From: Aquitalea magnusonii
GTDB taxonomy: Bacteria > Pseudomonadota > Gammaproteobacteria > Burkholderiales > Chromobacteriaceae
Direction of reading: 5' to 3'
DNA: 64,000 nt
Assembly: GCF_002217795.2 (NCBI RefSeq)
Contig: NZ_AP018823.1
Location: 2,418,001 to 2,482,000 of the forward strand
In this document: in pieces, positions 7,979-17,331 of the stretch
Layout of the letters: the number at the start of each line of letters is the position of its first letter
How positions within the stretch are numbered: position 1 is the stretch's first letter
Notes under the pieces: generated by a model
What the model saw: the letters and a program-made list of their open reading frames with translations, nothing else
Databases searched by the model: none
Told to the model about the DNA's origin: nothing
Made by a program: the position numbers and the translations under genes

Positions 7979-10323
7979 CAGTTTTCTCCTCCACGAGACG
8001 GGTCATGCTGCCCTTGCTGCTCACGTCCCAGCGCCAGAATGGCCTGACGCAGGCTTTCCTTCAGGGTTTCGCCAAACAGCATGTCGTAGTCTTCCTTCAA
8101 CTGCTGCATCACGCCGGACAGCATGTTCTTGGCCTGCAGTTCCAGAGCGTCCTGCAGCCATAGTGACAGCTCCACCTTCATGCGTGGCAGCAGTTTTTCA
8201 TACATGGCTTCCACCAGCGCCCGCTCATCCACCACCGCAACCGTTTCATCCTTGCGAGCGGGCGGGTTCATCAAGGCTGCGGCAGCCGAGGCAGTGGTGA
8301 CAGCGGCAACACTCAGCACCTCTACCGACTTGGCCGCATCCGGCGTTGCCGTTTGCGGTCCTGCCTGTGGCATGGCAGCGGCAAAACTGGTACCGGCCAA
8401 TGTTTCCAGTGCTGCCGACGGCAGCGCAGGCTGCTCATCGACGGCTACTACGGCCTGTTGCAGCGGTTCCACCTCGCCTGCCTGCGGCAACAGCGCTTCG
8501 TCCGTCTCGGTCAGCAGTGGCAAATCCGGCGGCGCAGCCGGGGTAAGCAATGGCGGCGCCTCCACCGCTACTGCGGCCTGTTGCGGCGGTTCCACCTCGC
8601 CTGCCGGCGGCACCTGCGCTTCGTCCGTCTCGGTCAGCAGTGGCAGATCCGGCGGCGCAGCCGGGGTGACAGTCTCCGGCTGCGGCGGTGTCAGCACCGC
8701 CGACTCCAGCTCTGGTGCAACCACGCCACTGGCCCGTTCAATGGCGAAGGGCGATTCGGCAAACAATCCCTGCACCGGTGCAGAGAGCGCCGCCGTGTTG
8801 CCGGCTGGCTGGGCCGGCGCAGCGGCGTCAGAGCCGCACAACGCCGCGTCCTCATCCCGTACAGGCAGCGCCGGCATGGCGGACGATACCGCGGGCATGA
8901 CAGTGCTGACTTCCGTTACCGCCGCGTGCTCTTCGTCTTCAGCCAGGTTAAGTTCGGTCTCACTGGCGCGATCCACCTCATCCAGGCCGGGCCAGCTTTC
9001 CTCCATTTCCACCAGAGGCTGGGTCTCGGTGCTCAATACTGGCGACTCCGCTGCCTGCAAGGACTGCAGGCTGAAGTCTGCATCGCCCGGCGCATCCGCC
9101 AGCAAGGCCGAGGCGGCCAATATAGCGGCCTCATCCTGCAGCTCAGGCACGGCGGCATCCGGCTGCCCGGCGGTCCCCAGTCCAGGCCAATCCTGCTCTT
9201 CCGCCGGCAGCATGCCGGGCAGATTGGCCATGGCCTGCAGCAGTTCATCTTCGCTCAGCGCAGTAAATGCCTTGTGTTCCGGCTCCGGTACCGCATGCAA
9301 GGATTGCAACAAAGCGTCCTGCTCGGCTTCTGTCTGTTGCGCCAGGGTTTGTTCTGCAACGCGCAATACATCATCCAGCGAGGCGGGAGCGGAAGATACC
9401 AGTGCCTGCGCCCGCGCCAGCAATTCACTTGCGGAAGGCGTTTCCTCTTCCAGCCGTCCGATACCGCCACCCAGCACCCCGGCAGGCAGGCTGTCCAGCG
9501 AGATGGACAATCCACCGGGCAAGGCCGGGGGCATATCTACCGGCGTGCCATGTCGGGTTTCCGGCTCCGGGACTGGCGCAGTGCTGACAGCCTCGGCTGC
9601 CAATAGCGGTTGGGGGGTGTCCGGTTCTGCTGTGGCTGCAGGGGCTATCGCCTCTTCGCCCATGTTGCCCCAGTCATCACCCAGCTCGTCTGACAGATCC
9701 GGAATCTGCAGCTCATCTTCCAGCGCAGCCAGGGTCGGGATCATCACGTCGGCTTCCTGCGCCACCGCTGGCGTCGGCACCTCGGCTGGCAAGACCGGTT
9801 CTGGCGCAAGCGCCGCTGCGGCTACCGGCGCGACGGGTGCTGGTGCTGGTGCTGGTGCTGGTGCTGGTGCTGGTGCTGGTGCTGGTTCATCCAGCATGAA
9901 TTCAAATCCATCCACTGCCAACAAGGGCGCTTCCGGCCTTGGCTGCGATTGCGCTGCCGGGGCGATGGCCATTCCCTGGTCGCCGTGGAGTACCTGCTCC
10001 AGGTCCAGCTCTGCTGCGGGTTCGGTCAGGTCCAGCGAAGGCAGACTGGCCAAATCCAGTGCGGCAGCAGCCGTTGCGGGCGCAGCCACATCCAGATCTT
10101 CCAGCGTGAGTTCCGGTATTTCCAGCTCCGCCACCCCCTCTGCCGGCAAGTGGATGCCACTGGGCAGGGCATTCGCTTCACTGGAAAAATCAAAATCCGG
10201 AAGGTCCAGCACTTCCTCTGCCAGTACCGGAATGGCGGATTCATCCACCACTTCGTCCAGCACGGGCAGGTCCAGCTCGTCCCAGGAGGGCAGATCAGGC
10301 GTTGGCGACTGGTTCATGGTCAC
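7978..10323 (-). CDS. Large acidic Ala/Pro-rich protein of unknown function
   Basis: This 781-aa protein is mostly low complexity: acidic, rich in Ala, Pro, Leu and Glu, without a signal peptide or membrane segment. A Pro-Ala dipeptide run near residues 148-163 comes from eight exact hexanucleotide units. A 41-residue block ending in a Glu/Pro/Gln stretch occurs twice in tandem near residues 545-625. Only the last 75 residues look folded, an amphipathic helical region beginning VEAMYEKLLPRMKVELSLWL. It sits between holC, which it overlaps by 4 bases, and the adenosyltransferase gene. I do not recognise a family. The shape (long disordered tether plus short helical C-terminus) recalls scaffold proteins, but this is only an impression. 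Confidence 0.75.
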   Translation of the reverse strand: MTMNQSPTPDLPSWDELDLPVLDEVVDESAIPVLAEEVLDLPDFDFSSEANALPSGIHLPAEGVAELEIPELTLEDLDVAAPATAAAALDLASLPSLDLTEPAAELDLEQVLHGDQGMAIAPAAQSQPRPEAPLLAVDGFEFMLDEPAPAPAPAPAPAPAPAPVAPVAAAALAPEPVLPAEVPTPAVAQEADVMIPTLAALEDELQIPDLSDELGDDWGNMGEEAIAPAATAEPDTPQPLLAAEAVSTAPVPEPETRHGTPVDMPPALPGGLSISLDSLPAGVLGGGIGRLEEETPSASELLARAQALVSSAPASLDDVLRVAEQTLAQQTEAEQDALLQSLHAVPEPEHKAFTALSEDELLQAMANLPGMLPAEEQDWPGLGTAGQPDAAVPELQDEAAILAASALLADAPGDADFSLQSLQAAESPVLSTETQPLVEMEESWPGLDEVDRASETELNLAEDEEHAAVTEVSTVMPAVSSAMPALPVRDEDAALCGSDAAAPAQPAGNTAALSAPVQGLFAESPFAIERASGVVAPELESAVLTPPQPETVTPAAPPDLPLLTETDEAQVPPAGEVEPPQQAAVAVEAPPLLTPAAPPDLPLLTETDEALLPQAGEVEPLQQAVVAVDEQPALPSAALETLAGTSFAAAMPQAGPQTATPDAAKSVEVLSVAAVTTASAAAALMNPPARKDETVAVVDERALVEAMYEKLLPRMKVELSLWLQDALELQAKNMLSGVMQQLKEDYDMLFGETLKESLRQAILALGREQQGQHDPSRGGEN
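8445..8690 (-). repeat. Tandem 123-bp duplication inside the 781-aa gene
   Basis: Two imperfect copies of about 123 bp (41 codons) lie head to tail, at about 8445-8567 and 8568-8690. Both encode APPDLPLLTETDEA followed by a Gly-Glu-Val-Glu-Pro stretch. They differ by scattered substitutions, so the duplication is not recent. Confidence 0.8.
9836..9883 (-). repeat. Hexanucleotide tandem repeat (8 x GGTGCT)
   Basis: Eight exact GGTGCT units on the plus strand encode a Pro-Ala dipeptide run on the minus strand. Because the unit is six bases, copy-number change would alter protein length without shifting the frame. Confidence 0.9.
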
Positions 10324-10742
10324 TTGTGGCTCATGTCATGGTGTTGGATGGCGTAACCCAGAGCGCGATAAGCCTTGAAGCGGTGGCGGGCAGTATCCAG
10401 CGCGGCCTCATCGGTTCCGACGATCTCCAGAATACGGGAAAACTGTGCCGGTGCGGGCGGTAATTCCGGCCCCAGGTTCAACAATACCGGGTGCTGCAGC
10501 TCCGTCGGCAGTGCGGTGGTCAACCAGATCGGCGTTTGCGCAGCTTCAGCAGCATCCAGCCGGCAATGGGCAATGAACTGGGTATCAGCAATACACCACA
10601 ACCGGTTACTGAAGGTATCGAACGCCCGCTCGTCTTCCAGCCAGACCAGCAAGCGCTCCTGTTTGCGGAATACCGTTGCGGCCAGCTTGCAGGCAAACTC
10701 CTGCGGCTGGGCCACATTGGTATAAAAATCAATCCGCGTCAT
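10320..10742 (-). CDS. holC: DNA polymerase III subunit chi
   Basis: This 140-aa protein is the chi subunit of the DNA polymerase III clamp loader; it links the complex to single-strand binding protein. The N-terminal RIDFYTNV, the middle LLVWLEDERAFDTFSNRLW and the C-terminal RFKAYRALGY are recognisable chi landmarks. The gene starts inside the 3' end of pepA (14-base overlap) and its stop overlaps the next start by 4 bases. This pepA-holC order is common in proteobacteria and implies translational coupling. Confidence 0.93.
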   Translation of the reverse strand: MTRIDFYTNVAQPQEFACKLAATVFRKQERLLVWLEDERAFDTFSNRLWCIADTQFIAHCRLDAAEAAQTPIWLTTALPTELQHPVLLNLGPELPPAPAQFSRILEIVGTDEAALDTARHRFKAYRALGYAIQHHDMSHK

Positions 10743-12294
10743 CTTCTACAACTTCTGGCGATTCGCGACGCGGACGGCCACGGCGCACGACATTGCCCAG
10801 GGCGATATCGGCGCGGTCTTGCAGGAATTGCACCAGCAGCGGGACCGGGCGACCGGTTGCGCCCTTGTCCTTGCCGCTCTTCCATGCGGTGCCGGCGATA
10901 TCCAGGTGCGCCCAGTCGTAAGCCTTGGCAAAACGTGACAGGAAGCAGGCGGCGGTAATGCTGCCACCGGGACGGCCACCGATATTGGCCATGTCGGCAA
11001 ACGGGCTCTTGAGCTGCTCCTGGTACTCATCCCACAAGGGCATGTGCCAAGCGCGGTCGGCCACTTCCTCGCCGGCGGCCAGCAGTTCACGCGCCAGGCT
11101 GTCCTGATTGCTGTACAGGCCGGTGGCGATATGGCCCAGCGCAATGACGCAGGCACCGGTCAGGGTGGCGACATCAATCACGGTTTGCGGGTTGAAGCGT
11201 TCGGCAAAAGTCAGCGCATCGCACAGGATCAGGCGGCCTTCGGCATCGGTATTGAGCACTTCGATGGTTTGGCCGGACAGGCTGGTGATGATGTCACCGG
11301 GCTTGACGGCATTGCCCGCCGGCATGTTTTCGCAGGCCGGAACAATGGTAACCAGATTGATCGGCAGCTTCATTTCCACCGCCGCGCGGAAGGCACCCAG
11401 CACCGAGGCGGCGCCGCACATATCGTATTTCATCTCGTCCATGCCTTCGCCGGGCTTGAGCGAGATACCGCCGGAGTCAAAGGTGATGCCCTTGCCCACC
11501 AAGGCCAGCGGCCGGTCGTTCTTGTCCTTGGCACCCTGGTATTGCAGCACGATGAGCTTGGGCTCCACCACGCTGCCACGGGCGACCGACAGGAAGGAAT
11601 GCAGGCCCAGCTCTTCTAGCTGGCGCTGGCCGTAGATTTCCACACCGGCACCGAATTCGGCGGCAATGCGCTCCGCTTCTTCGGCCAGATAGCTCGGCGT
11701 GCAGACATTGGGCGGCAGATTGCCCAGGTCCTTGGCCAGCTTCATGCCGTTGCCAATGGCCAGACCACGCAGCAGGCCTTTTTCGCCATCCGCCAGATCG
11801 CTGCGGCGCGGCACGGCCAGGGTAAGCTTGCGCGGCTCACGCACGCTGTCATCCTGCTTGCTCTTGAAGCGGTCGAAGCGGTACAGCACATCCAGCGTCA
11901 CCACGGTGGCCTGCTCGATCATCCATTCGACATCATGCTTCTTCACAGTCAGCTCGGTCAGATAGCTGACGGCCTCGGTGGCTGAAGTCTGGGTGAGGCT
12001 GCGCACCGAACTGCGTACCGCCTCGCGGTATTCCTTGGCGCGAAAATCACGCTCCTTGCCCAGTCCCACCAGCATCACCCGGTCGCACAGGGTATGTGGC
12101 ACCGAGTGCAACAGCAGGGTGCTGCCCAGCTTGCCTTCCATGTCGCCACGGCGGATGACATCGCTGATAAAGCCGTTGGAGATACGATCGAGCAAATCGG
12201 CGGCAAAGGTGAGCTTGCGCGATTCATAGACACCTACTATCACGCAGGCAACGCGCTGTTTTTCCGGGCTGCCGCTTTTTATGTTAAATTCCAT
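10729..12294 (-). CDS. pepA: Leucyl aminopeptidase (cytosol aminopeptidase)
   Basis: This 521-aa M17-family di-metal aminopeptidase removes N-terminal residues from peptides. E. coli PepA also binds DNA in site-specific recombination and in carAB regulation. The conserved metal and active-site segments are GKGITFDSGGISLKP and NTDAEGRLILCDAL, the latter near residue 350. The length fits the family. I place the start at the ATG at 12294 (MEFNIKSGSPEKQ); the open frame extends 51 residues further upstream but without family similarity. It heads the leftward pepA-holC operon and is divergent from lptF, with about 200 bases between them. Confidence 0.96.
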   Translation of the reverse strand: MEFNIKSGSPEKQRVACVIVGVYESRKLTFAADLLDRISNGFISDVIRRGDMEGKLGSTLLLHSVPHTLCDRVMLVGLGKERDFRAKEYREAVRSSVRSLTQTSATEAVSYLTELTVKKHDVEWMIEQATVVTLDVLYRFDRFKSKQDDSVREPRKLTLAVPRRSDLADGEKGLLRGLAIGNGMKLAKDLGNLPPNVCTPSYLAEEAERIAAEFGAGVEIYGQRQLEELGLHSFLSVARGSVVEPKLIVLQYQGAKDKNDRPLALVGKGITFDSGGISLKPGEGMDEMKYDMCGAASVLGAFRAAVEMKLPINLVTIVPACENMPAGNAVKPGDIITSLSGQTIEVLNTDAEGRLILCDALTFAERFNPQTVIDVATLTGACVIALGHIATGLYSNQDSLARELLAAGEEVADRAWHMPLWDEYQEQLKSPFADMANIGGRPGGSITAACFLSRFAKAYDWAHLDIAGTAWKSGKDKGATGRPVPLLVQFLQDRADIALGNVVRRGRPRRESPEVVEDDAD

Positions 12295-12496
12295 CTTGTA
12301 CTCCCGTGTATTGCGAGTGTCAGTTGTTCCACTTCTTGCAGGCTGCCAGCAGTGCCTAGCGTGCCGGAAAGCCCTGCCTGTAGCAGGCGAAGACAGAAGC
12401 TGCGTCCATCCCGAAATTTGCCGGAAACGGCGTTTCAGAGTTATCAAATCAAATTATCACTACGCAAGTCATAAAAAGTCAAAAAGGCACTGATAA
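12295..12496. promoter_or_regulatory. Divergent pepA / lptF intergenic region
   Basis: These 202 bases separate pepA and lptF and must contain both promoters. The lptF-proximal third is AT-rich (TTATCAAATCAAATTATCAC), but I cannot assign confident -35/-10 pairs. This head-to-head layout is typical for these genes in proteobacteria. Confidence 0.4.
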
Positions 12497-13597
12497 ATGG
12501 TTTTTCGTAAAAGCCTGACCCGAGAATTGACTTTTACCGCCCTGGGCGTTTTTATCGTCCTGCTGGCCATCATTCTCTCCACCCAGGCCATCAACCTGCT
12601 TGGCCGTGCGGCCGAAGGGCAGATTGCAAACGAGGCGGTCACCGCGCTGATCGGCTTCTGGGCACTGGGTCTGTTTCCCTTGTTGATGATTCTTACCGTC
12701 TTCGTCACTGTGCTGGTGGTGATGACCCGCATCTGGCGTGACCATGAAATGGCCGTCTGGCTGTCATCCGGCCTGTCACTGCGCGACTGGATATGGCCGG
12801 TGATGCGCTTCACCATCCCGCTGGCCTTGTTGGTGGGGATTGTGTCGCTGTTCATTGCCCCGTGGGCCGAAGAGCGCAGCCAGGTGTATGCCGAAATCCT
12901 CAAGCGGCGCGAAGAGATCAGCGCCATTGCCCCCGGCGTCTTCAAGGAAACCGGCTCCGGCAGCAAAGTGTATTTCATTGAAAGCTATGGCGGCCAACAT
13001 GGTGCCGCCACGCGCATCTTCATGCAGGACATGAGTGAAGGCAAGGTTTCCAGCATCTTCGCCCAGCGCGGCTACATTACCGTCAATGCCGACAACGAAC
13101 GCGTGCTGGTACTGGAGGATGGCCGCCGCTACGTGGGTGAACCGGGACAATCGAATTATGAGGTGGGCAGCTTCAAACGCTACAGCGTGCTGATCGGCAC
13201 CAATCAGAAGCTGGCCGCGACACCCAATAACCGCCAGGCACAAAGCACCAGTGCGCTGATCGGCAGCAGCGATCCGGCCTTCCGCTCGGAGCTGGTATGG
13301 CGTCTGTCCATGCCCTTGAGTTGCCTGGTACTGGCCTTGCTGGCCATTCCGCTTTCCTACTACAACCCGCGCAGCGGCCATGCCTACAACCTGGTGGTGG
13401 CCTTGCTGGGTTTCTTCCTGTACCAGAACAGCCTGACCCTGGTACGTAACTGGATTACCCAGGGCAAAGTGGGCATGGCCAGCATTCTGGTGGTGCATGT
13501 CATTGTGCTGATCATTGCCGTTCTGCTGCTGAAATATCGTGATCGTCCAGCCAGTTCCGTCAGCCAGACCCTGAAATACTTCCTGCACAAGCACTGA
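12497..13597 (+). CDS. lptF: LPS export ABC transporter permease LptF
   Basis: This 366-aa inner-membrane protein forms, with LptG, the transmembrane part of the LptB2FG transporter that extracts lipopolysaccharide and passes it to LptC/LptA. Three N-terminal hydrophobic segments (around residues 12-120), a large periplasmic beta-jellyroll-like region (about 130-265) and three C-terminal segments fit the family. RDHEMAVWLSSGLS is the cytoplasmic coupling-helix region. It is followed 5 bases later by lptG. Confidence 0.95.
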   Translation: MVFRKSLTRELTFTALGVFIVLLAIILSTQAINLLGRAAEGQIANEAVTALIGFWALGLFPLLMILTVFVTVLVVMTRIWRDHEMAVWLSSGLSLRDWIWPVMRFTIPLALLVGIVSLFIAPWAEERSQVYAEILKRREEISAIAPGVFKETGSGSKVYFIESYGGQHGAATRIFMQDMSEGKVSSIFAQRGYITVNADNERVLVLEDGRRYVGEPGQSNYEVGSFKRYSVLIGTNQKLAATPNNRQAQSTSALIGSSDPAFRSELVWRLSMPLSCLVLALLAIPLSYYNPRSGHAYNLVVALLGFFLYQNSLTLVRNWITQGKVGMASILVVHVIVLIIAVLLLKYRDRPASSVSQTLKYFLHKH

Positions 13598-13602
13598 ATC
13601 CG

Positions 13603-14679
13603 ATGAAACTGATTTATCGCTACATCATCAGCGCGCTGACCCAGTCCACGCTGTTTACCCTGGCAGCCTTGCTGGGCCTGTATGGTTTCTTCGATATCAT
13701 CCACGAAGTGCCAGACCTGAACCACGGCAATTACACCATCACCAAGATGCTGGCCTACATTGCGCTGCAGGCTCCCGGCCACGCCTACGAACTGATGCCG
13801 CTGGCCGTGCTGATTGGCGGCATGGTGGCGATGACCCAACTGGCCAGCTCCAGCGAATACACCGTGATCCGCACCTGCGGCATCACCCTGGGGCAGATCG
13901 CCCGCACCCTGCTGCTGTTTGGCCTGGGCTTTGCCCTGCTCACCACCGCACTGGGCGAGTTCATCAGCCCCTATGCGCTGCAGCAGGCCGAACGCATGAA
14001 GCTGTCCGCCATGCGCTCGATGGTGGCGCAGGAGTTCCGCTCCGGCATCTGGGTGAAGGACAACAACAACTTCATCAATGTGCATGAGATGCTGCCGGAC
14101 ACCACCTTGCTGGGGGTGCGCATCTACACCTATGACGATAACTACCAACTGGTGACCACCCGCTATGCCGAACGCGGCAACTACCAGCGTGCCGCCCATG
14201 TCTGGCAGTTGCACAATGTGGTGGAAACCCGTCTGTTTCCGGACCACGTAGAGAGCAAATCCGTACCGCTGGCGCAATGGACATCGATTGTCGAGCCGGA
14301 CATCCTGAACGTGCTGCTGGTGGTACCGGAACAGATGTCGGCACTAAACCTGATCAAGTACATCGAACATCTGAGCGCCAACAAGCAGCAGACGCAGCGT
14401 TATGACATAGCGCTGTGGAGCAAGCTGTTCTACCCGCTGGCCTGCGTATCGATGGCACTGGTGGCGCTGGCCTTCACCCCGCAACAGCGCCGGCACGGCC
14501 AACTGGGCGTGCGCTTGTTCTCCGGCATTTGCCTGGGCGTGGGTTTCCACTTCATCAACCGCCTGTTTGGCCATCTGGGATTGCTGTACAGCTGGAATCC
14601 CATCATCTCTGCCACGGTGCCGACACTGCTGTTCCTGTTTGCCGGCATTGCCATCATCCTGAAACAGGAAAGACGCTGA
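13603..14679 (+). CDS. lptG: LPS export ABC transporter permease LptG
   Basis: This 358-aa partner of LptF has the same architecture: membrane segments at the N-terminus (starting MKLIYRYIISALTQSTLFT), a periplasmic domain at about residues 140-260 and three C-terminal membrane segments. The coupling region SSSEYTVIRTCGITLGQIA is typical. It lies in an operon with lptF, and glnD begins one base after its stop. Confidence 0.95.
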   Translation: MKLIYRYIISALTQSTLFTLAALLGLYGFFDIIHEVPDLNHGNYTITKMLAYIALQAPGHAYELMPLAVLIGGMVAMTQLASSSEYTVIRTCGITLGQIARTLLLFGLGFALLTTALGEFISPYALQQAERMKLSAMRSMVAQEFRSGIWVKDNNNFINVHEMLPDTTLLGVRIYTYDDNYQLVTTRYAERGNYQRAAHVWQLHNVVETRLFPDHVESKSVPLAQWTSIVEPDILNVLLVVPEQMSALNLIKYIEHLSANKQQTQRYDIALWSKLFYPLACVSMALVALAFTPQQRRHGQLGVRLFSGICLGVGFHFINRLFGHLGLLYSWNPIISATVPTLLFLFAGIAIILKQERR

Positions 14680-14680
14680 C

Positions 14681-17251
14681 ATGAGCCTGCACGCGAGCGA
14701 CCTGACCCAAGACCTGCGCAAACAACTGGCCAACCAACGCCAGCAACTGCTTGAACAATACCGGGTCGGACGTGATCCGCAGCACTATCTGGGCCGACAC
14801 AGCCAGGTGGTGGACAGCGTGCTGCAGCAACTGTGGCAGCAGGCAGGCATGGGCGAAAGTGCCACCCTGATTGCCGTTGGCGGTTATGGCCGTGGCCAGC
14901 TCTTCCCCAGTTCCGACATCGATGTGCTGGTCTTGCTGCCCAGCCCGACGCCGGCAGATTTGCCAGAACGCGTTGCCGCACTCATCGGCCGCATGTGGGA
15001 TGTGGGCCTGGAAGTGGGCCACAGCGTGCGTACCATCGCCGAATGCCTGCAGGAAGCCGCAGCAGACATCACCATCGAAACCAATCTGCTGGAAAACCGG
15101 CTGATTGCCGGTGCTGCCACGCCCTATCAGCAGCTGATCCATCGCCTGGACTGCCAGCGCGACCCGCTGGCCTTCTTCGAAGGCAAGACGCTGGAACAAC
15201 AGCAGCGCCACAACCGCCACTTTGGCGTGACCAACAATCTGGAACCCAATATCAAGGAAAGTCCGGGCGGCCTGCGCGATTTGCACACGATTTTGTGGAT
15301 CAGCAAGGCCATCGGTCTGGGGGAAAACTGGAGCGACCTGGTACAGCGCGGCATCCTCACCCAGGCGGAAGCACGGCTGATTCACCACAGCGACCGCCAG
15401 TTGCAGCGGCTGCGCATCGACCTGCACATCCTGGCGCGCCGGCGCGAAGACCGGCTGATCTTCGATCTGCAGCAAAGCATGGGACTGGCCTTCGGCCTGC
15501 AGGACACTCCGGCCAAGCGCGCCAGCGAGCAAGTGATGCAGTTGTATTTCCGCGCCGCCAAAACCGTCAGCCAGCTCAATGGCATTCTGCTGCCCAATTT
15601 GCGCGCCCGCCTCTACTCGCAGGTGCCGCGCATCACGCAAAACCTGAACGAGCGCTTTTATTCGGTTAACGGCATGCTGGGCATCCGCCGTCCCGATGTA
15701 TTCGAAACAGAGCCTTCCGCCATTCTGGAAGCCTTCCTGATGCTGCAACGCAATCCGGAACTGACCGGTTTTGCGCCGCGCATGCTGCGCGCACTGTGGC
15801 ATGGCCGCAGCCACATCAATGACCGCTTCCGCAAGAATCCGGAAAACCGCCGCCTGTTCATGCAGATACTGCGCGAACCCGGCCTCACCCGCTGCCTGCG
15901 CCGCATGAACCTGTACGGCGTGCTGGGCCGTTACTTGCCCGGTTTTGGCCGCATCGTCGGGCAGATGCAGCACGACCTGTTCCATGTGTATACCGTGGAT
16001 GAACACATCCTGATGGTGGTACGCAATCTGCGCCGTTTTGCCATCAGCGCCTTCAATCACGAATACCCCTTCCTGTCGCGGCTGATCAATGATTTCGAGC
16101 GGCCGGAAGTGCTGTACGTGGCCGGCCTGTTCCACGACATTGCCAAGGGCCGTGGCGGCGACCACTCCACGCTGGGCATGGTGGATGCGCGCGAGTTCTG
16201 CGAGCAACACGCGCTATCCGCCGCGGACACCGACCTGGTGGTCTGGCTGGTGGGCCAGCACCTCACCATGTCCAGCATTGCGCAGAAGCAGGACATTTAC
16301 GATCCGGATGTAATCCAGCGCTTTGCCGAACTGACGCAAACCCCACGCCGACTGGCCGCACTATACCTGCTGACCGTGGCCGACATCCGCGGCACCAGCC
16401 CCAAGGTGTGGAATGCCTGGAAAGCCAAGCTGCTGGAAGACCTCTACAACGCCACCCTGCGCGTCTTGTTGCGTGGTGGCGAGGTGGACCTCAACTCGGA
16501 ACTGGAAGAACGCAAGACCCAGGCACTCAGCCTGCTGCGCCTTTATGCCGTTCCGGCCGGGGTGGAGCAAAAACTGTGGTCGCAGCTGGACATGGTGTAC
16601 TTCCTGCGGCACGAGGCCAAGGAAATTGCCTGGCATGCGCGCATTCTCAACCGTTTCGTCAATATCGAAACGCCCATGGTGCGCGCCCGCCTGTCGGACG
16701 ATCACGAAGGCATCCAGGTGCTGGTCTACACCCCGGACAAGCCGGAACTGTTTGCCCGCACCTGTGCCTTCTTTGGCCGCACCAACTACAGCATTGCCGA
16801 TGCCAAGGTATACACCACGCGCCACGGCTATGCGCTGGACACCTTCCATGTCTTCATTCCCGAGCACCACGACGGGGATTACCGCGACATGATCAACTTC
16901 ATCGAATTCGAACTGGCCGAATGCCTGCGCCTGGAAACCCCGCCGCCGCCACCGGCCAACGGGCGTATCAGCCGTCACCTGAAGCACTTCCCGATTGCGC
17001 CGCAAGTGCTGATCCGTCCGGACGACAAGGACAATTTCTACGTATTGTCCATCGTGGCCGGCGACCGTCCCGGGCTGCTGGCGCGCATTGCCAAGGTGCT
17101 GGCCGATTATCACCTTAGCGTGCAGTCCGCCAAGATCATGACCCTGGGCAGCCGGGCGGAAGACTCCTTCCTGGTAAGCGGGCCCGGTTTGAAAGACGAC
17201 AAGACGGTACTGGCACTGGAAAGCGAGCTGATTGCCGCACTGCGGATCTGA
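14681..17251 (+). CDS. glnD: Bifunctional uridylyltransferase / uridylyl-removing enzyme (PII)
   Basis: This 856-aa sensor of glutamine adds or removes UMP on PII proteins and so controls nitrogen assimilation and NtrBC signalling. The nucleotidyltransferase domain shows GGYGRGQLFPSSDIDVLVLL near residues 66-85. The HD phosphohydrolase domain carries HDIAKGRGGDHS near residue 485. Two ACT domains follow at about 690-770 and 790-856 (VLSIVAGDRPGLLARIAKVL). The length is as expected. Its position directly behind lptFG may give read-through transcription. It is relevant here because sigma-54/NtrC-type control may act on the hydrogenase locus further right. Confidence 0.96.
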   Translation: MSLHASDLTQDLRKQLANQRQQLLEQYRVGRDPQHYLGRHSQVVDSVLQQLWQQAGMGESATLIAVGGYGRGQLFPSSDIDVLVLLPSPTPADLPERVAALIGRMWDVGLEVGHSVRTIAECLQEAAADITIETNLLENRLIAGAATPYQQLIHRLDCQRDPLAFFEGKTLEQQQRHNRHFGVTNNLEPNIKESPGGLRDLHTILWISKAIGLGENWSDLVQRGILTQAEARLIHHSDRQLQRLRIDLHILARRREDRLIFDLQQSMGLAFGLQDTPAKRASEQVMQLYFRAAKTVSQLNGILLPNLRARLYSQVPRITQNLNERFYSVNGMLGIRRPDVFETEPSAILEAFLMLQRNPELTGFAPRMLRALWHGRSHINDRFRKNPENRRLFMQILREPGLTRCLRRMNLYGVLGRYLPGFGRIVGQMQHDLFHVYTVDEHILMVVRNLRRFAISAFNHEYPFLSRLINDFERPEVLYVAGLFHDIAKGRGGDHSTLGMVDAREFCEQHALSAADTDLVVWLVGQHLTMSSIAQKQDIYDPDVIQRFAELTQTPRRLAALYLLTVADIRGTSPKVWNAWKAKLLEDLYNATLRVLLRGGEVDLNSELEERKTQALSLLRLYAVPAGVEQKLWSQLDMVYFLRHEAKEIAWHARILNRFVNIETPMVRARLSDDHEGIQVLVYTPDKPELFARTCAFFGRTNYSIADAKVYTTRHGYALDTFHVFIPEHHDGDYRDMINFIEFELAECLRLETPPPPPANGRISRHLKHFPIAPQVLIRPDDKDNFYVLSIVAGDRPGLLARIAKVLADYHLSVQSAKIMTLGSRAEDSFLVSGPGLKDDKTVLALESELIAALRI

Positions 17252-17313
17252 CCTCCGGCCCGGCACCGCCTTTGACCTGTCGGCTGGCACATCGTATGCT
17301 GCAGCATCAAAAC

Positions 17314-17327
17314 TTACGTTAACGTAA
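17314..17327. promoter_or_regulatory. Perfect 14-bp palindrome before the MaoC gene (operator candidate)
   Basis: TTACGTTAACGTAA is a perfect palindrome ending 4 bases before the MaoC start codon. It resembles the operators I associate with MerR-type LiuR regulators of branched-chain amino acid and fatty acid catabolism, from memory and not checked. It occupies the place where a Shine-Dalgarno would be, and none is visible. Confidence 0.55.
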
Positions 17328-17331
17328 ACAT

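Noticed and set aside
8123..10378. Long plus-strand open frame (751 codons) opposite the 781-aa gene
   Set aside because: It is an antisense shadow of an Ala/Pro-rich gene in GC-rich DNA: Ser/Ala-only composition, no ribosome binding site and no domain. The minus-strand gene is coupled to holC and the adenosyltransferase gene.
14654..16210. 518-codon minus-strand frame inside glnD
   Set aside because: Shadow of a clearly recognised glnD reading frame.
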